A DNA stretch of 15,756 nucleotides from Fidelibacterota bacterium (GTDB lineage: Bacteria > Fidelibacterota > Marinisomatia > Marinisomatales > TCS55). Of the stretch, positions 1-7,782 are shown piece after piece. The position numbers and the translations under genes were made by a program. Each line of letters opens with the position of its first letter. Position 1 is the stretch's first letter. The stretch spans positions 1 through 15,756 of the forward strand of contig NZXC01000055.1 in assembly GCA_002701785.1 (NCBI GenBank), given 5' to 3'. The notes beneath the pieces are model-generated. The model worked only from the letters and a program-made list of their open reading frames with translations, was not told the origin of the DNA and did no database searches.

Positions 1-414
1 TAAATTAATTGTTCTTTGAGTATATGGAGAGTTCTCCATATCTATTCTTAGAAAGTTGTTGTGAGACTTTGCGTGCCGTAAAATTTTTTGAAGATTATTT
101 TCAACAAGCTTTTGATCAAGTTCAAGGCCGATATGTGTTAGCTTAATTGAAATATTGCAATTTAATGTTTCTTTGTTAATTACCTCATATAGATTGCAAT
201 AGTCTTTTGTTATTTTTTCTGCTTTAGAAGGAGATTGTATATGCTCTCCTAATATATCAAGTGTACAAGCATAGCCGAGCTCATTCATTTTATTAACTAC
301 TTGAACTGTTTTTTCAATTGTTTCACCAGCAACGTATGTTTTTGCAAATGGATGTACCATCCATCTAGGTAAAATACCGATGAGGTATAGGATCCCTATA
401 TTTATCCAAGACAT
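1..414 (-). CDS. Proline dehydrogenase (PRODH), N-terminal 138 residues, runs off the left edge
   Basis: This FAD enzyme oxidises proline to pyrroline-5-carboxylate and passes electrons to quinone, the first step of proline catabolism. Translating the minus strand from 414 gives an uninterrupted frame to base 1. It shows the hallmarks of the monofunctional bacterial (Thermus/Bacillus-like) family in order: KTYVAGET (about residues 25-32), TLDILGEH (51-58), ISIKLTHIGLELD (88-100, containing the conserved barrel lysine at 91) and FLRIDMENSPY (121-131). The family is usually about 300 residues, so somewhat less than half is visible and the C-terminal barrel strands lie outside. The start MSW at 414 fits the usual length of roughly 25-30 residues before the YVAGET motif. 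An in-frame ATG at 420 is an equal alternative, and neither has a clear Shine-Dalgarno. The gene is divergent from nuoA. Family assignment is firm; the symbol (putA, putB or fadM) is left open because only the N-terminus is visible. Confidence 0.9.
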   Translation of the reverse strand, partial: MSWINIGILYLIGILPRWMVHPFAKTYVAGETIEKTVQVVNKMNELGYACTLDILGEHIQSPSKAEKITKDYCNLYEVINKETLNCNISIKLTHIGLELDQKLVENNLQKILRHAKSHNNFLRIDMENSPYTQRTINL

Positions 415-546
415 GATCATATAATTTATGATAATGCTCTTAATGTTGCCAATTGCTTTGCTGACATAAAATATAGTGAAGTTTGGCTTGACTACGGAAA
501 AGGCATTCCGCTAAATTCAGTGCTTGCGAAAAGCCGTATTGATATA
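415..546. other. Divergent intergenic region between proline dehydrogenase and nuoA
   Basis: This 132-base AT-rich spacer separates the minus-strand proline dehydrogenase from the plus-strand respiratory run, so it should hold promoters for both directions. I see no strong inverted repeat or terminator. The frame of NuoA stays open upstream of 547 back to about 391, but it contains no ATG or TTG and only one GTG (520). I therefore treat the upstream part as non-coding. Confidence 0.6.
488..517 (+). promoter_or_regulatory. Weak sigma70-like promoter candidate for the nuo-nqr run
   Basis: TTGACT at 488-493 matches five of six bases of the -35 consensus. It is followed 18 bases later by TAAATT at 512-517, a four of six match to the -10 box. 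Transcription would begin near 525, downstream of the GTG at 520 and upstream of the ATG at 547. Such matches are common by chance in AT-rich DNA, so this is only a candidate. Confidence 0.2.
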
Positions 547-981
547 ATGTACCGAGACTTTGGAACCGTTTTAATTTTTGCTATGCTAGCAATAGTTTTA
601 GTATATGTTCCTCTATTTATACAAAGTTTAGTAGCCCCTAGCCAAAAGACACCAGATAAGCTTGATAATTATGAATGCGGTGAAGAGCCTGAAGGATCTG
701 CTTGGGTCCAATTCAATATTCGCTTTTATGTTATTGCACTTATATTTCTAATTTTTGATGTTGAAGTTGTATTCTTGTTTCCATGGGCGATGGTTTTTAA
801 AGATATGGGTATGGTAGCATTCGTTGAGATGGGAATTTTTCTACTCATTTTGATTGTAGGCTTAGCATATGTTTGGAAAAAAGGTGATTTGGATTGGGTA
901 AAATATAATGTGAAGTATGGTAGAGGAAGATATCGTCAAAAGGCTTCACAAACGGAAGGAGAAACTGTTGGGAGTATTTGA
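547..981 (+). CDS. nuoA: NADH-quinone oxidoreductase subunit A (NuoA)
   Basis: NuoA is a small membrane subunit of complex I at the junction of the membrane and peripheral arms, next to NuoH and the quinone chamber. The 144-residue protein has the three expected membrane segments (about 7-29, 60-80 and 88-110). It has the conserved loop NYECGEEP (41-48) carrying the Cys of the quinone-site loop, followed by the [17 protein letters not shown] stretch (57-73) with the acidic residues D71 and E73. I chose the ATG at 547 because [11 protein letters not shown] gives the short N-terminus usual for this family. A GTG at 520 would add nine residues. Neither has a recognisable ribosome binding site, so the start is uncertain. 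It is the first gene of the run, and its end overlaps nuoB by 14 bases. The C-terminal tail after the last helix is charged (about 34 residues). Confidence 0.93.
   Translation: MYRDFGTVLIFAMLAIVLVYVPLFIQSLVAPSQKTPDKLDNYECGEEPEGSAWVQFNIRFYVIALIFLIFDVEVVFLFPWAMVFKDMGMVAFVEMGIFLLILIVGLAYVWKKGDLDWVKYNVKYGRGRYRQKASQTEGETVGSI
956..961 (+). promoter_or_regulatory. Shine-Dalgarno that decides the TTG start of nuoB
   Basis: AAGGAG at 956-961 lies six bases before TTG at 968. This is the strongest ribosome binding site near the gene and supports starting there rather than at the in-frame ATG at 917, which lies 65 bases inside nuoA and has no such motif. Confidence 0.7.
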
Positions 982-1459
982 AAATAAATTTCAGGATAAT
1001 GTAGTTGTTGCATCACTAGATAAGTTAATGGGGTGGGCAAGATCAACATCTCCTTGGTTTTTTCAATTTGGTTTAGCTTGTTGTGCAATTGAAATGATGG
1101 CTACGGCAGCTAGTAGACATGATTTGATGCGTATAGGAATGATCCCAAGGTCATCTCCAAGACAAGCCGATGTGATGATTGTTGCAGGTACCGTTACTTT
1201 AAAAATGGCCCTAAGAGTAAAGAAACTCTATGAACAGATGGCGAACCCCAAATACGTTATTTCCATGGGTAGTTGCGCTACAAGTGGAGGACCTTATTGG
1301 CAACATGGGTATCATGTCTTAAAAGGAGTTGATTTGGTAGTGCCAGTGGATGTGTATGTACCAGGATGTCCACCAAGACCAGAAGCATTAATTGAAGGAT
1401 TATTAAAACTTCAAGAAAAGATACAAAGTGAACGTCCTCTTACGCGGAAGACTGCATGA
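968..1459 (+). CDS. nuoB: NADH-quinone oxidoreductase subunit B (NuoB), 4Fe-4S cluster N2
   Basis: NuoB carries the terminal iron-sulfur cluster N2, which hands electrons to quinone at the interface with NuoD and NuoH. The 163-residue form begun at TTG 968 opens with [11 protein letters not shown], which resembles the usual MGLLE-type start of homologues. Beginning at ATG 917 would add 17 basic residues with no family counterpart. The cluster ligands are all present: the adjacent cysteines of [10 protein letters not shown] (C38, C39), GSCATSGG (C103) and VPGCPPRPE (C134). It overlaps nuoA by 14 bases and nuoC by four (ATGA), which suggests translational coupling. Length and motifs are normal, so function should be intact. 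Confidence 0.96.
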   Translation: MGVFENKFQDNVVVASLDKLMGWARSTSPWFFQFGLACCAIEMMATAASRHDLMRIGMIPRSSPRQADVMIVAGTVTLKMALRVKKLYEQMANPKYVISMGSCATSGGPYWQHGYHVLKGVDLVVPVDVYVPGCPPRPEALIEGLLKLQEKIQSERPLTRKTA

Positions 1460-2157
1460 CGGATAATTTAGAACAGCTGATTAAAGAAGCTGTTGAAAAA
1501 GCATTAGAAGGGGATATCGATGTAATCAACAATATTGAGGATCGTGTTACTCGTTCGAAGGCGAAAGCAGCTCTTGTGAAAGCAAAACGAGAAGCTATTA
1601 AAGAAAAAAACGAAGCAAGTCCTGATGAAAATTCAAATGATTCATCAGATTCAAAAAAGGATAAAACAACTAATGAGCATATAGCTGAATTACTTATCCA
1701 GCAATTTCCAGATGATATTAATAAAGAATTATCTTCCAATAAACATATCCAAATACAACCTAAAAATTGGTTGGTTATTTCCAAGTATTTGCGTGACGAT
1801 CCAGCATGTTTATTTGATTCTTTGCAGTGTATAACTGGAGTAGACCTAGGTGAAGAATCTGATCTTGAAGTTAGATATAATTTGCATTCTATGACCCATC
1901 GTCATGCAGTTGAAATAAGAATTTCTTGCCCCCGTAAAAAAGCAAAAGTTCCATCAGTTGAATCAATATGGCGAATTGGAGATTGGTTTGAAAGAGAAAC
2001 GTATGATATGTATGGAATAGAATTTGAAGGGCATAGAGATCTTAAACGGATTTTACTTCCTGAGGATTGGGAAGGATGGCCATTGAGAAAAGATTATGAA
2101 GTACAGGAAACATACCATGGCATTATAGTTCCAAAGGTGAAAGAAGGATGGGAATAG
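1456..2157 (+). CDS. nuoC: NADH-quinone oxidoreductase subunit C (NuoC, 30 kDa type) with N-terminal extension
   Basis: NuoC is a peripheral-arm scaffold subunit that packs against NuoD and NuoI. The family domain occupies about residues 74-225 and contains the 30-kDa signature: [15 protein letters not shown] (179-193) followed by [19 protein letters not shown] (196-214). Residues 1-72 lie outside this domain. Residues 1-52 are rich in Ala, Lys and Glu and look helical, and 53-72 form a polar Asp/Ser/Lys/Asn linker that is probably disordered. At 233 residues it is longer than the roughly 150-200 residues usual when NuoC is not fused to NuoD. The start is ATG 1456, overlapping the nuoB stop by four bases. 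A later start could remove the extension, but I see no in-frame ATG in residues 2-145, and the reading frame is clean throughout. NuoC and NuoD are separate here, unlike the NuoCD fusion of enterobacteria and many Bacteroidota. Confidence 0.94.
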   Translation: MTDNLEQLIKEAVEKALEGDIDVINNIEDRVTRSKAKAALVKAKREAIKEKNEASPDENSNDSSDSKKDKTTNEHIAELLIQQFPDDINKELSSNKHIQIQPKNWLVISKYLRDDPACLFDSLQCITGVDLGEESDLEVRYNLHSMTHRHAVEIRISCPRKKAKVPSVESIWRIGDWFERETYDMYGIEFEGHRDLKRILLPEDWEGWPLRKDYEVQETYHGIIVPKVKEGWE

Positions 2158-3269
2158 TTAAAGGCGATCAAATGGTTTTAAACATAGGGCCTCAGCACCC
2201 TAGTACTCATGGCGTACTACGTTTAAAAGTAGTGACTGATGGTGAGATTGTTTCAGATATAGAGCCTATTATTGGTTACTTACATCGATGTTTTGAAAAA
2301 CATTGTGAGAATTCAACTTACGAACAAGTGATTCCATTTACAGACCGTTGCGATTATATCGCATCGATGAATAACAATTTTGGATATGTTGTGGCCATGG
2401 AAAAGTTAATGGAAATTAAAGTCCCTGATCGTGTAGAATATATTCGAATAATTATGGCTGAATTGAATCGTATTGCTAGCCATCTTCTTGCTTTAGGTGT
2501 TTATGGTCTTGATGTGGGTGCTTTTACTCCTTTCCTTTATATGTTTAGAGATCGTGAACGTATTCTTGATATTTTTGAACTGACATGTGGCGCAAGATTA
2601 TTGTATAATTATATGTGGGTAGGTGGTGTTTCTCATGATCTTCCTGTTGGATTCGTTGAAACTGTATATGGGTTTTTAGATTATTTTGAACCCAAATTAA
2701 AAGAGTACAATGAAATATTAACCTATAATAAGATTTTTATAGAAAGAACAGCAGATGTAGGCGTGCTACCGCCAGAAGTTGCCATTAGTTATGGAGTTTC
2801 AGGCCCTAATTTGCGAGGGTCAGGTGTAAAATGGGATTTGCGCAAAGATGAACCTTATTCGATTTATGAGCGTTTTGACTTTGATGTTCCTATTGGAGAA
2901 GGTACTGTTGGTACTACTGGTGATTGTTGGGATCGATTTTATGTCCGTATGTTAGAAATGACGGAAAGTGCAAAAATTTTACGTCAAGCATTAAAAGATC
3001 TTCCACAAGATGGAGATGTGCATCAGGCCATTCCTAAGAAAATTCGACCACCAAAAGGATCAATATACCAGAGAACCGAAAGTCCCAGGGGCGATTTAGC
3101 GTACTATATTATTAGTGACGGTTCTCCACAGCCATACCGGTTGAAAATGCGTTCCCCTGCTTTTACAGCTCTCAGTGTTCTTAATGAAATATCACGAGGA
3201 TGGATGCTTTCAGATGTAATTGCTATTCTAGGAAGTCTTGATATTGTTTTAGGAGAAATAGACCGATGA
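2148..3269 (+). CDS. nuoD: NADH-quinone oxidoreductase subunit D (NuoD, 49 kDa type)
   Basis: NuoD forms the quinone-reduction chamber together with NuoB and NuoH. The 373-residue protein has the N-terminal NIGPQHPSTHGVLRL motif (residues 12-26). Its second histidine (H21) and the tyrosine in NNNFGYVVAMEKL (Y80) correspond to the quinone headgroup ligands known in Thermus Nqo4. The protein ends with the family-typical LGSLDIVLGEIDR. Like other complex I NuoD proteins it lacks the NiFe-binding cysteines of the related hydrogenase large subunits. The ATG at 2148 is used here and overlaps nuoC by ten bases. An in-frame ATG at 2172, with AAGG about seven bases upstream, would give MVLNIGPQ and is a real alternative. 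The stop overlaps the nuoH start by four bases, so nothing separates it from nuoH and nuoE/F/G are missing at this point. Confidence 0.96.
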   Translation: MGIVKGDQMVLNIGPQHPSTHGVLRLKVVTDGEIVSDIEPIIGYLHRCFEKHCENSTYEQVIPFTDRCDYIASMNNNFGYVVAMEKLMEIKVPDRVEYIRIIMAELNRIASHLLALGVYGLDVGAFTPFLYMFRDRERILDIFELTCGARLLYNYMWVGGVSHDLPVGFVETVYGFLDYFEPKLKEYNEILTYNKIFIERTADVGVLPPEVAISYGVSGPNLRGSGVKWDLRKDEPYSIYERFDFDVPIGEGTVGTTGDCWDRFYVRMLEMTESAKILRQALKDLPQDGDVHQAIPKKIRPPKGSIYQRTESPRGDLAYYIISDGSPQPYRLKMRSPAFTALSVLNEISRGWMLSDVIAILGSLDIVLGEIDR

Positions 3270-4342
3270 TTGTTGATCGCCTCATTGAGTGGTTTCCAAC
3301 GAGCGCAGCCTGGCCTGGAATTACTTTTATTGTAGCGGTTATTTTATGTGCAGTTCCAGTATTCCTCTTTATTGCTGTTTATGCATTAGTTGCTATATAT
3401 GGTGAATTAAAAATTTCTTCTTTTATCCAGGATAAAGTTGGCCCAATGGGGCAAGGTGTTGGTCTACATGCTTGGAGATGGGGATTGCTTCAACCTGTTG
3501 CAGACGCATTAAAATTAATTTTAAAAGAAGATATTATTCCTTCATCTGCTGATAAGAAATTATTTATTTTAGCTCCTTTCATTGTTTTTATAGGTGCATT
3601 TATTGCTTTTTCAGCATTGCCTTTCAGCCAGACATTGATTATAGCAGATATGAATATTGGTATATTTTATATCTTAGCTGTCAGTTCCTTGGGGGTTATT
3701 GGTATCATATTAGCAGGATGGAGTTCAAATAATAAATGGTCTTTATATGGTGCAATGCGTTCAGCTGCACAGATTGTTAGTTATGAAATACCAGCTGCTT
3801 TATCTATTGTAGCAGTAATTATGCTAACTAGCACAATGAGTATGCAAGGAATTATTCAATATCAAAGCGGTTTAATCTGGGGTTTTCTACCGAATTGGTT
3901 ATTATTTAACAATCCATTTACCTTTTTGGCTTTTTTCATTTTTTTTATTAGTGGTGTTGCAGAGTGTAATCGTACTCCTTTTGATATTCCTGAAGCAGAA
4001 TCAGAGCTTGTAGCTGGAGCCTTTACTGAGTATTCTGGTATGCGATATGCGTTCTTCTTTTTAAGTGAATATGCAAATATGTTTGTAGTTAGCGGTGTAG
4101 CTGCATCTGCTTTTATGGGCGGATGGCAAAGCCCTATTCCTGGGATGCTTGATACTCCTGGTTGGGGTTTGTTTTGGTTTATGAGTAAGAGTATGTTTTT
4201 GATATTTATGATGATTTGGTTTCGTTGGACTTTTCCAAGATTACGAGTTGATCAGTTAATGGATGTTTGTTGGAAGGGATTTATACCAATTTCATTAGTA
4301 AATATTTTTGGTGTGGGTATTTGGCATTTAATAGTAGGATAA
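3266..4342 (+). CDS. nuoH: NADH-quinone oxidoreductase subunit H (NuoH)
   Basis: NuoH is the membrane subunit that anchors the peripheral arm and forms the membrane end of the quinone tunnel. The 358-residue product is strongly hydrophobic, with about eight membrane segments expected for the family. Diagnostic stretches include FIQDKVGP (53-60), GLLQPVADALKL, the SYEIPAAL motif, and CNRTPFDIPEAESELVAGAFTEYSGM, where the conserved acidic residues of the quinone-facing loop sit. After FIQDKVGP the loop reads MGQGVGLHAWRWG before LLQPVAD, a few residues longer than the common GPNRVGP form. AGGAG at 3251-3255, ten bases before the ATG, is a plausible ribosome binding site inside nuoD. Start and stop are tight against its neighbours: four-base overlap with nuoD, four-base gap to nuoI. 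Confidence 0.96.
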   Translation: MIVDRLIEWFPTSAAWPGITFIVAVILCAVPVFLFIAVYALVAIYGELKISSFIQDKVGPMGQGVGLHAWRWGLLQPVADALKLILKEDIIPSSADKKLFILAPFIVFIGAFIAFSALPFSQTLIIADMNIGIFYILAVSSLGVIGIILAGWSSNNKWSLYGAMRSAAQIVSYEIPAALSIVAVIMLTSTMSMQGIIQYQSGLIWGFLPNWLLFNNPFTFLAFFIFFISGVAECNRTPFDIPEAESELVAGAFTEYSGMRYAFFFLSEYANMFVVSGVAASAFMGGWQSPIPGMLDTPGWGLFWFMSKSMFLIFMMIWFRWTFPRLRVDQLMDVCWKGFIPISLVNIFGVGIWHLIVG

Positions 4343-4346
4343 GCTT

Positions 4347-4931
4347 ATGGGTAATTATTTAAGAAATATTTGGGAAACTATAACAACGATGTTAACCGGG
4401 ATGAGAGTCACTTTTCAACATTTATGGTTAATACGTCGCAACAATGTCACATTGCAGTATCCGGAAGAAAGATGGCCTCGCCCTGAAAGAGATATTGGTT
4501 TTGATCATAGTAATTATAATGTAATTAGATCAAGGCTGCATGTAGATATTGATGATTGTATTGGTTGTTTAAAATGTGAAAGAGCCTGTCCAGTAGATTG
4601 TATCAAAATTGATACAGTAAAAGTACCAAATAGAGGTGAAGATATCCATAGTATCGGTCATACTGGGATCACTGCAAATGGTACAAAAAAAGCAATGGTT
4701 GTTTCCAGGTTTGATATTGATATGTCCGAATGTTGTTATTGTAATTTATGTGTATATCCTTGTCCGGAGGAATGTATTTATATGACCGGAGGGCCAAATT
4801 CAGAAAAGCATGAAATTGATTATGAATTTTCTCAGTATGATCGTAATGATCTAATATTTCGGTTTGCAAAAAAAGTTTCTGATGAGGAAATTGAAAGTGC
4901 GACTTCTATTTCTTCTGAAAGAGAAAGTTAA
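4347..4931 (+). CDS. nuoI: NADH-quinone oxidoreductase subunit I (NuoI), two 4Fe-4S clusters N6a/N6b
   Basis: NuoI carries the two ferredoxin-like clusters that pass electrons towards NuoB. Of its 194 residues, the first cluster motif is CIGCLKCERACP (C71, C74, C77, C81) and the second CCYCNLCVYPCP (C129, C132, C135, C139). Extra cysteines lie at 85, 130 and 143 and are not needed for the canonical ligands. The spacer between the two motifs (81 to 129, 48 residues) contains a Gly/His/Asn-rich stretch around 95-112 and is longer than I recall for Escherichia coli or Thermus. The N-terminal 30 residues form the amphipathic anchor to the membrane arm. AGGA at 4336-4339, seven bases before ATG 4347, supports the start. 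The stop codon directly abuts the nuoJ start. The acidic/serine tail after 176 is probably flexible. Confidence 0.96.
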   Translation: MGNYLRNIWETITTMLTGMRVTFQHLWLIRRNNVTLQYPEERWPRPERDIGFDHSNYNVIRSRLHVDIDDCIGCLKCERACPVDCIKIDTVKVPNRGEDIHSIGHTGITANGTKKAMVVSRFDIDMSECCYCNLCVYPCPEECIYMTGGPNSEKHEIDYEFSQYDRNDLIFRFAKKVSDEEIESATSISSERES

Positions 4932-5420
4932 ATGGATAATATTGCTTTTGGATTAATTGTAGCAATTACGCTTGGCTCAGCATTAATGGTAGTGATATCA
5001 CAACAGTTATTATACTCAGCAATTGCATTATTATTTACACTTTTCGGTGTTGCCGGTTTATATATATTCATGTGGGCGGATTTTATGGCAGGTGTTCAAA
5101 TTGTAATATATATAGGGGGCATTCTGGTCCTCTTAATTTTTGGTATTATGTTAACGAATAAGATCAGTTCTGTTAATATATCTCATACAAGTTTGCAAAG
5201 AAGAGTAGGTGCTGTAATTACATTGGGCGTCTTGGGTTTTTTAATTCCAATGATTACAAAAACATCCTGGTTACAGATTTCTTCTGAAGAACCAGCTCAG
5301 ACAGCAGATAGCATAGGAAGATTATTAATGATGGAATACTTACTTCCCTTTGAAGTTGCATCTTTACTTTTATTGGGTGCTTTAATTGGTGCTGCAATGC
5401 TTTCGAGAAATACGAATTGA
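4932..5420 (+). CDS. nuoJ: NADH-quinone oxidoreductase subunit J (NuoJ)
   Basis: NuoJ is a membrane subunit near the base of the antiporter-like chain. Its third helix changes shape during coupling. The 162-residue protein has five hydrophobic segments, and the central one contains the family motif VQIVIYIGGILVLLIFGIML (55-74) with the conserved Tyr at about 60 and paired glycines. It begins at the base after the nuoI stop, with only a weak purine-rich AAGAGAAAG upstream, so translation is probably coupled. Its TGA stop overlaps the nuoK ATG by one base. Length and motif are normal. Confidence 0.93.
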   Translation: MDNIAFGLIVAITLGSALMVVISQQLLYSAIALLFTLFGVAGLYIFMWADFMAGVQIVIYIGGILVLLIFGIMLTNKISSVNISHTSLQRRVGAVITLGVLGFLIPMITKTSWLQISSEEPAQTADSIGRLLMMEYLLPFEVASLLLLGALIGAAMLSRNTN

Positions 5421-5725
5421 TGGATAATCTTCAAACATACCTCTATATAAGCGCCATTTTATTTTCCCTAGGTTTATATGGAGTTATTACTCGAAGGAAT
5501 GGAATCGCTGTTTTGATGGGAGTAGAGTTAATATTGAATTCTGCAAATATTAATTTTGTTGCCTTTGCTCGTTTTGGAGGAATGAACTTTAGTGGGCAGG
5601 TTTTCGCATTGTTTGTTATTATAATGGCTGCAGCGGAAGCAGCTGTTGCGTTAGCAATTATTATAAATGTATTTAATAATCTGGATACAGTAAATATTGA
5701 TGATGCAAGAGAATTAAAATTATGA
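5420..5725 (+). CDS. nuoK: NADH-quinone oxidoreductase subunit K (NuoK)
   Basis: NuoK is a three-helix membrane subunit related to MrpC and part of the proton path. The 101-residue protein has the two essential membrane glutamates in their usual contexts: MGVELILNSANINFVAF (E36) and IIMAAAEAAVALAI (E73). I start at ATG 5420, in a TGATG overlap with the nuoJ stop. A TTG one codon upstream (5417) is possible but adds only one residue. The start MDNLQTYLYISAILF matches the family's short N-terminus. The stop overlaps nuoL by four bases. Confidence 0.95.
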   Translation: MDNLQTYLYISAILFSLGLYGVITRRNGIAVLMGVELILNSANINFVAFARFGGMNFSGQVFALFVIIMAAAEAAVALAIIINVFNNLDTVNIDDARELKL

Positions 5726-7773
5726 CTGGAGACATGTTAATTAATTATGCCCTAGGGATATTATTCTTTCCTCTAATATCATTCATAGTTTTAATATTTG
5801 TTGGCAAGCGTTTACCTCGACAAGGTGATATTATAGGAATTGGTACAATCATACTTACCTTAATTTTATCATTAGCTATGTTTGGCAGTATGCTACTATC
5901 ACATGATCCTGGATTCAGGCATGAAGCTTCTTTTACATGGATGGATTTAGGTGATTTTGAAATTAGGCTTGGTTTCTTAATTGATAATATCACAATAATT
6001 ATGCTTCTTGTAGTCTCCCTGATTTCAACTATGACACACATTTTTTCAACTAAATATATGGAAGGTGATATACGGTATTCTAGATACTTCGCTTATCTTG
6101 GTTTATTTACGTTTAGTATGAATGGTATTGTATTGGCAAATAATCTTGTTTCTCTATATATCTTTTGGGAATTAGTTGGAGTTAGTTCTTATTTATTAAT
6201 TGGTCATTGGTTTGAAAAAGATTCTGCTGCTGATGCAAGTAAAAAGGCTTTCCTAACGAACAGAGTAGGAGATATTGGTTTTTTTATTGGTTTAATGTTA
6301 GTGTTCACTGCTTTGGGAACCTTCAATTATGCGGAAGTTTTTGAAGGTGTAGCCAAGGGGGCTATGTCGGGAACGCTATTGACATTGGCTGGAATTGGAT
6401 TATTTATGGGCGCCGTAGGAAAATCATCTCAGTTTCCTTTGCATATTTGGTTGCCAGATGCGATGGAGGGACCAACGCCAGTTTCTGCATTGATGCATGC
6501 AGCAACAATGGTTGCCGCTGGCGTATATCTTTCTGTAAGGCTTTTCCCATTATTTACACCAGAAGCTTTACTCTTTATTGCTTATATAGGAGGATTTACT
6601 GCCATTTTTGCAGCAACAATAGCAATAACACAAAACGATATAAAAAAGGTTTTAGCCTATTCTACGATTAGTCAATTAGGGTACATGATTTTGGCAGTGG
6701 GCACAGGAGCGTATGTAGCAGGTTTTTTCCATTTAGTTACTCATGCAATGTTTAAAGCCTGTCTCTTTTATGGCTCAGGCAGTGTTATACATGCTATGCA
6801 CCATGCTCTACATAACTTAAAAGATCATGATACTGATCCACAGGATATGAGAAATATGGGTGGTTTCAAATCAAAAATGCCTATTACATATTGGACGATG
6901 TTAGTTGCCACACTTGCAATTTCAGGAGTTCCTTTATTTTCCGGATTTTTATCTAAAGATGCTATTCTAGCAGGAACCCTTTCATTTGCTAGTCATCATC
7001 CTCAACATTTTCTTTTACCAGTTTTTGGTTTTTCTGCTGCTTTAATTACAGCTTTTTATATGTTCAGACTAATTTTTATGACCTTTCATAATCAGCCAAA
7101 ATTGCCAAATGTTTATAGTGATATACATGAATCTCCTAAACCTATGGTTTTCCCCTTAATTCTTTTAAGCTCGCTCAGTGTATTTATTTTTTATACTCTA
7201 CCTTATTTTAATCCTTTATCAGATCATGGTTGGTTCATGGAATTAATAAAAGCCAAAGATTCTATGGTTCCAGGGAGTCCAAGTGCTCATGATATAGCTG
7301 AAGGGATGCACCATAGTCACACTCTTACAATGATTCTATCTATTCTTGTTGCATCATTAGGTATTTTACTTTCGTGGTCCGTATATATTAAAAATAGTGT
7401 ATCTGCTGATACTTGGTCTAAAAGATTGGATCTTTATTATAATCTATCCCTAAACAAATATTATTTTGATGAAAATTATAATAAATATCTTTATCAACCT
7501 TTTTTACGTTTAGCAAATCGCGTTTCTTATATCGATTGGGATTTATACGATAAATATTTTATTAATGGTTTTGGCCATATTACAAAATGGCTTTCAATTG
7601 TTACTGGTCGGACAGATTATGATGGCCTTGACCAAACTATTGTAGATGGAATTGGTAGATCGATGGGGAAAGTTGGGTCTTCTTTGAAAGAAATTCAGAC
7701 TGGTCGTTTGCAAAACTATATGTTATTCGCCCTTTTTGGAGTAATTATTATTATAATTTTTCAATCTTTTTAA
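5722..7773 (+). CDS. nuoL: NADH-quinone oxidoreductase subunit L (NuoL), proton-pumping antiporter-like subunit
   Basis: NuoL is the distal proton-pumping subunit, homologous to MrpA/MrpD antiporters. The 683-residue protein has the expected membrane region, with ionisable residues in conserved places: E150 (FWELVGVSSYLLI), D184 in NRVGDIGFF, K234 in GKSSQFPLHIWLPDAMEGP, H259, a lysine at 345 (HAMFKACLFY) and K412 (GFLSKDAIL). The region after about 540 has a further hydrophobic helix, then a long polar stretch and a final membrane helix. This fits the lateral helix and last segment that clamp NuoM and NuoN. A His-rich loop (about 357-364) follows the SGSVIHAM stretch. The gene overlaps nuoK by four bases and is followed by a 24-base gap to nuoM, one of the two longest in the run. 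All key residues are present, so the subunit should be functional. Confidence 0.96.
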   Translation: MTGDMLINYALGILFFPLISFIVLIFVGKRLPRQGDIIGIGTIILTLILSLAMFGSMLLSHDPGFRHEASFTWMDLGDFEIRLGFLIDNITIIMLLVVSLISTMTHIFSTKYMEGDIRYSRYFAYLGLFTFSMNGIVLANNLVSLYIFWELVGVSSYLLIGHWFEKDSAADASKKAFLTNRVGDIGFFIGLMLVFTALGTFNYAEVFEGVAKGAMSGTLLTLAGIGLFMGAVGKSSQFPLHIWLPDAMEGPTPVSALMHAATMVAAGVYLSVRLFPLFTPEALLFIAYIGGFTAIFAATIAITQNDIKKVLAYSTISQLGYMILAVGTGAYVAGFFHLVTHAMFKACLFYGSGSVIHAMHHALHNLKDHDTDPQDMRNMGGFKSKMPITYWTMLVATLAISGVPLFSGFLSKDAILAGTLSFASHHPQHFLLPVFGFSAALITAFYMFRLIFMTFHNQPKLPNVYSDIHESPKPMVFPLILLSSLSVFIFYTLPYFNPLSDHGWFMELIKAKDSMVPGSPSAHDIAEGMHHSHTLTMILSILVASLGILLSWSVYIKNSVSADTWSKRLDLYYNLSLNKYYFDENYNKYLYQPFLRLANRVSYIDWDLYDKYFINGFGHITKWLSIVTGRTDYDGLDQTIVDGIGRSMGKVGSSLKEIQTGRLQNYMLFALFGVIIIIIFQSF

Positions 7774-7782
7774 CTATGAAAT

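Noticed and set aside
421..452. Minus-strand promoter for proline dehydrogenase built on TTGGCA (452-447)
   Set aside because: Any -10 box at a normal spacing falls within a few bases of the start codon, so the transcript would begin after it.
429..470. Thirteen-codon hydrophobic reading frame upstream of nuoA
   Set aside because: Too short and without a ribosome binding site; such frames are expected by chance.
446..477. Alternative promoter elements TTGCCA (446-451) and TATAGT (472-477)
   Set aside because: Both boxes match well individually, but the 20-base spacing is too long; TAAAAT at 467-472 gives a spacing of 15, which is too short.
1440..1784. Minus-strand open frame opposite nuoC
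   Set aside because: Its composition (Ser/Phe/Ile-rich, no recognisable motif) is that of a complement of a charged coding region, and it lies wholly within the well-supported nuoB/nuoC genes.
5745..6041. Minus-strand open frame opposite the start of nuoL
   Set aside because: Antisense to a conserved NuoL region, with no family features and no independent start signal.
6447..6671. Plus-strand open frame in another phase inside nuoL
   Set aside because: Overlaps the conserved core of NuoL (the WLPDAMEGP region) in a different phase; its protein is Cys/Asn/Ser-rich and unlike a real product.
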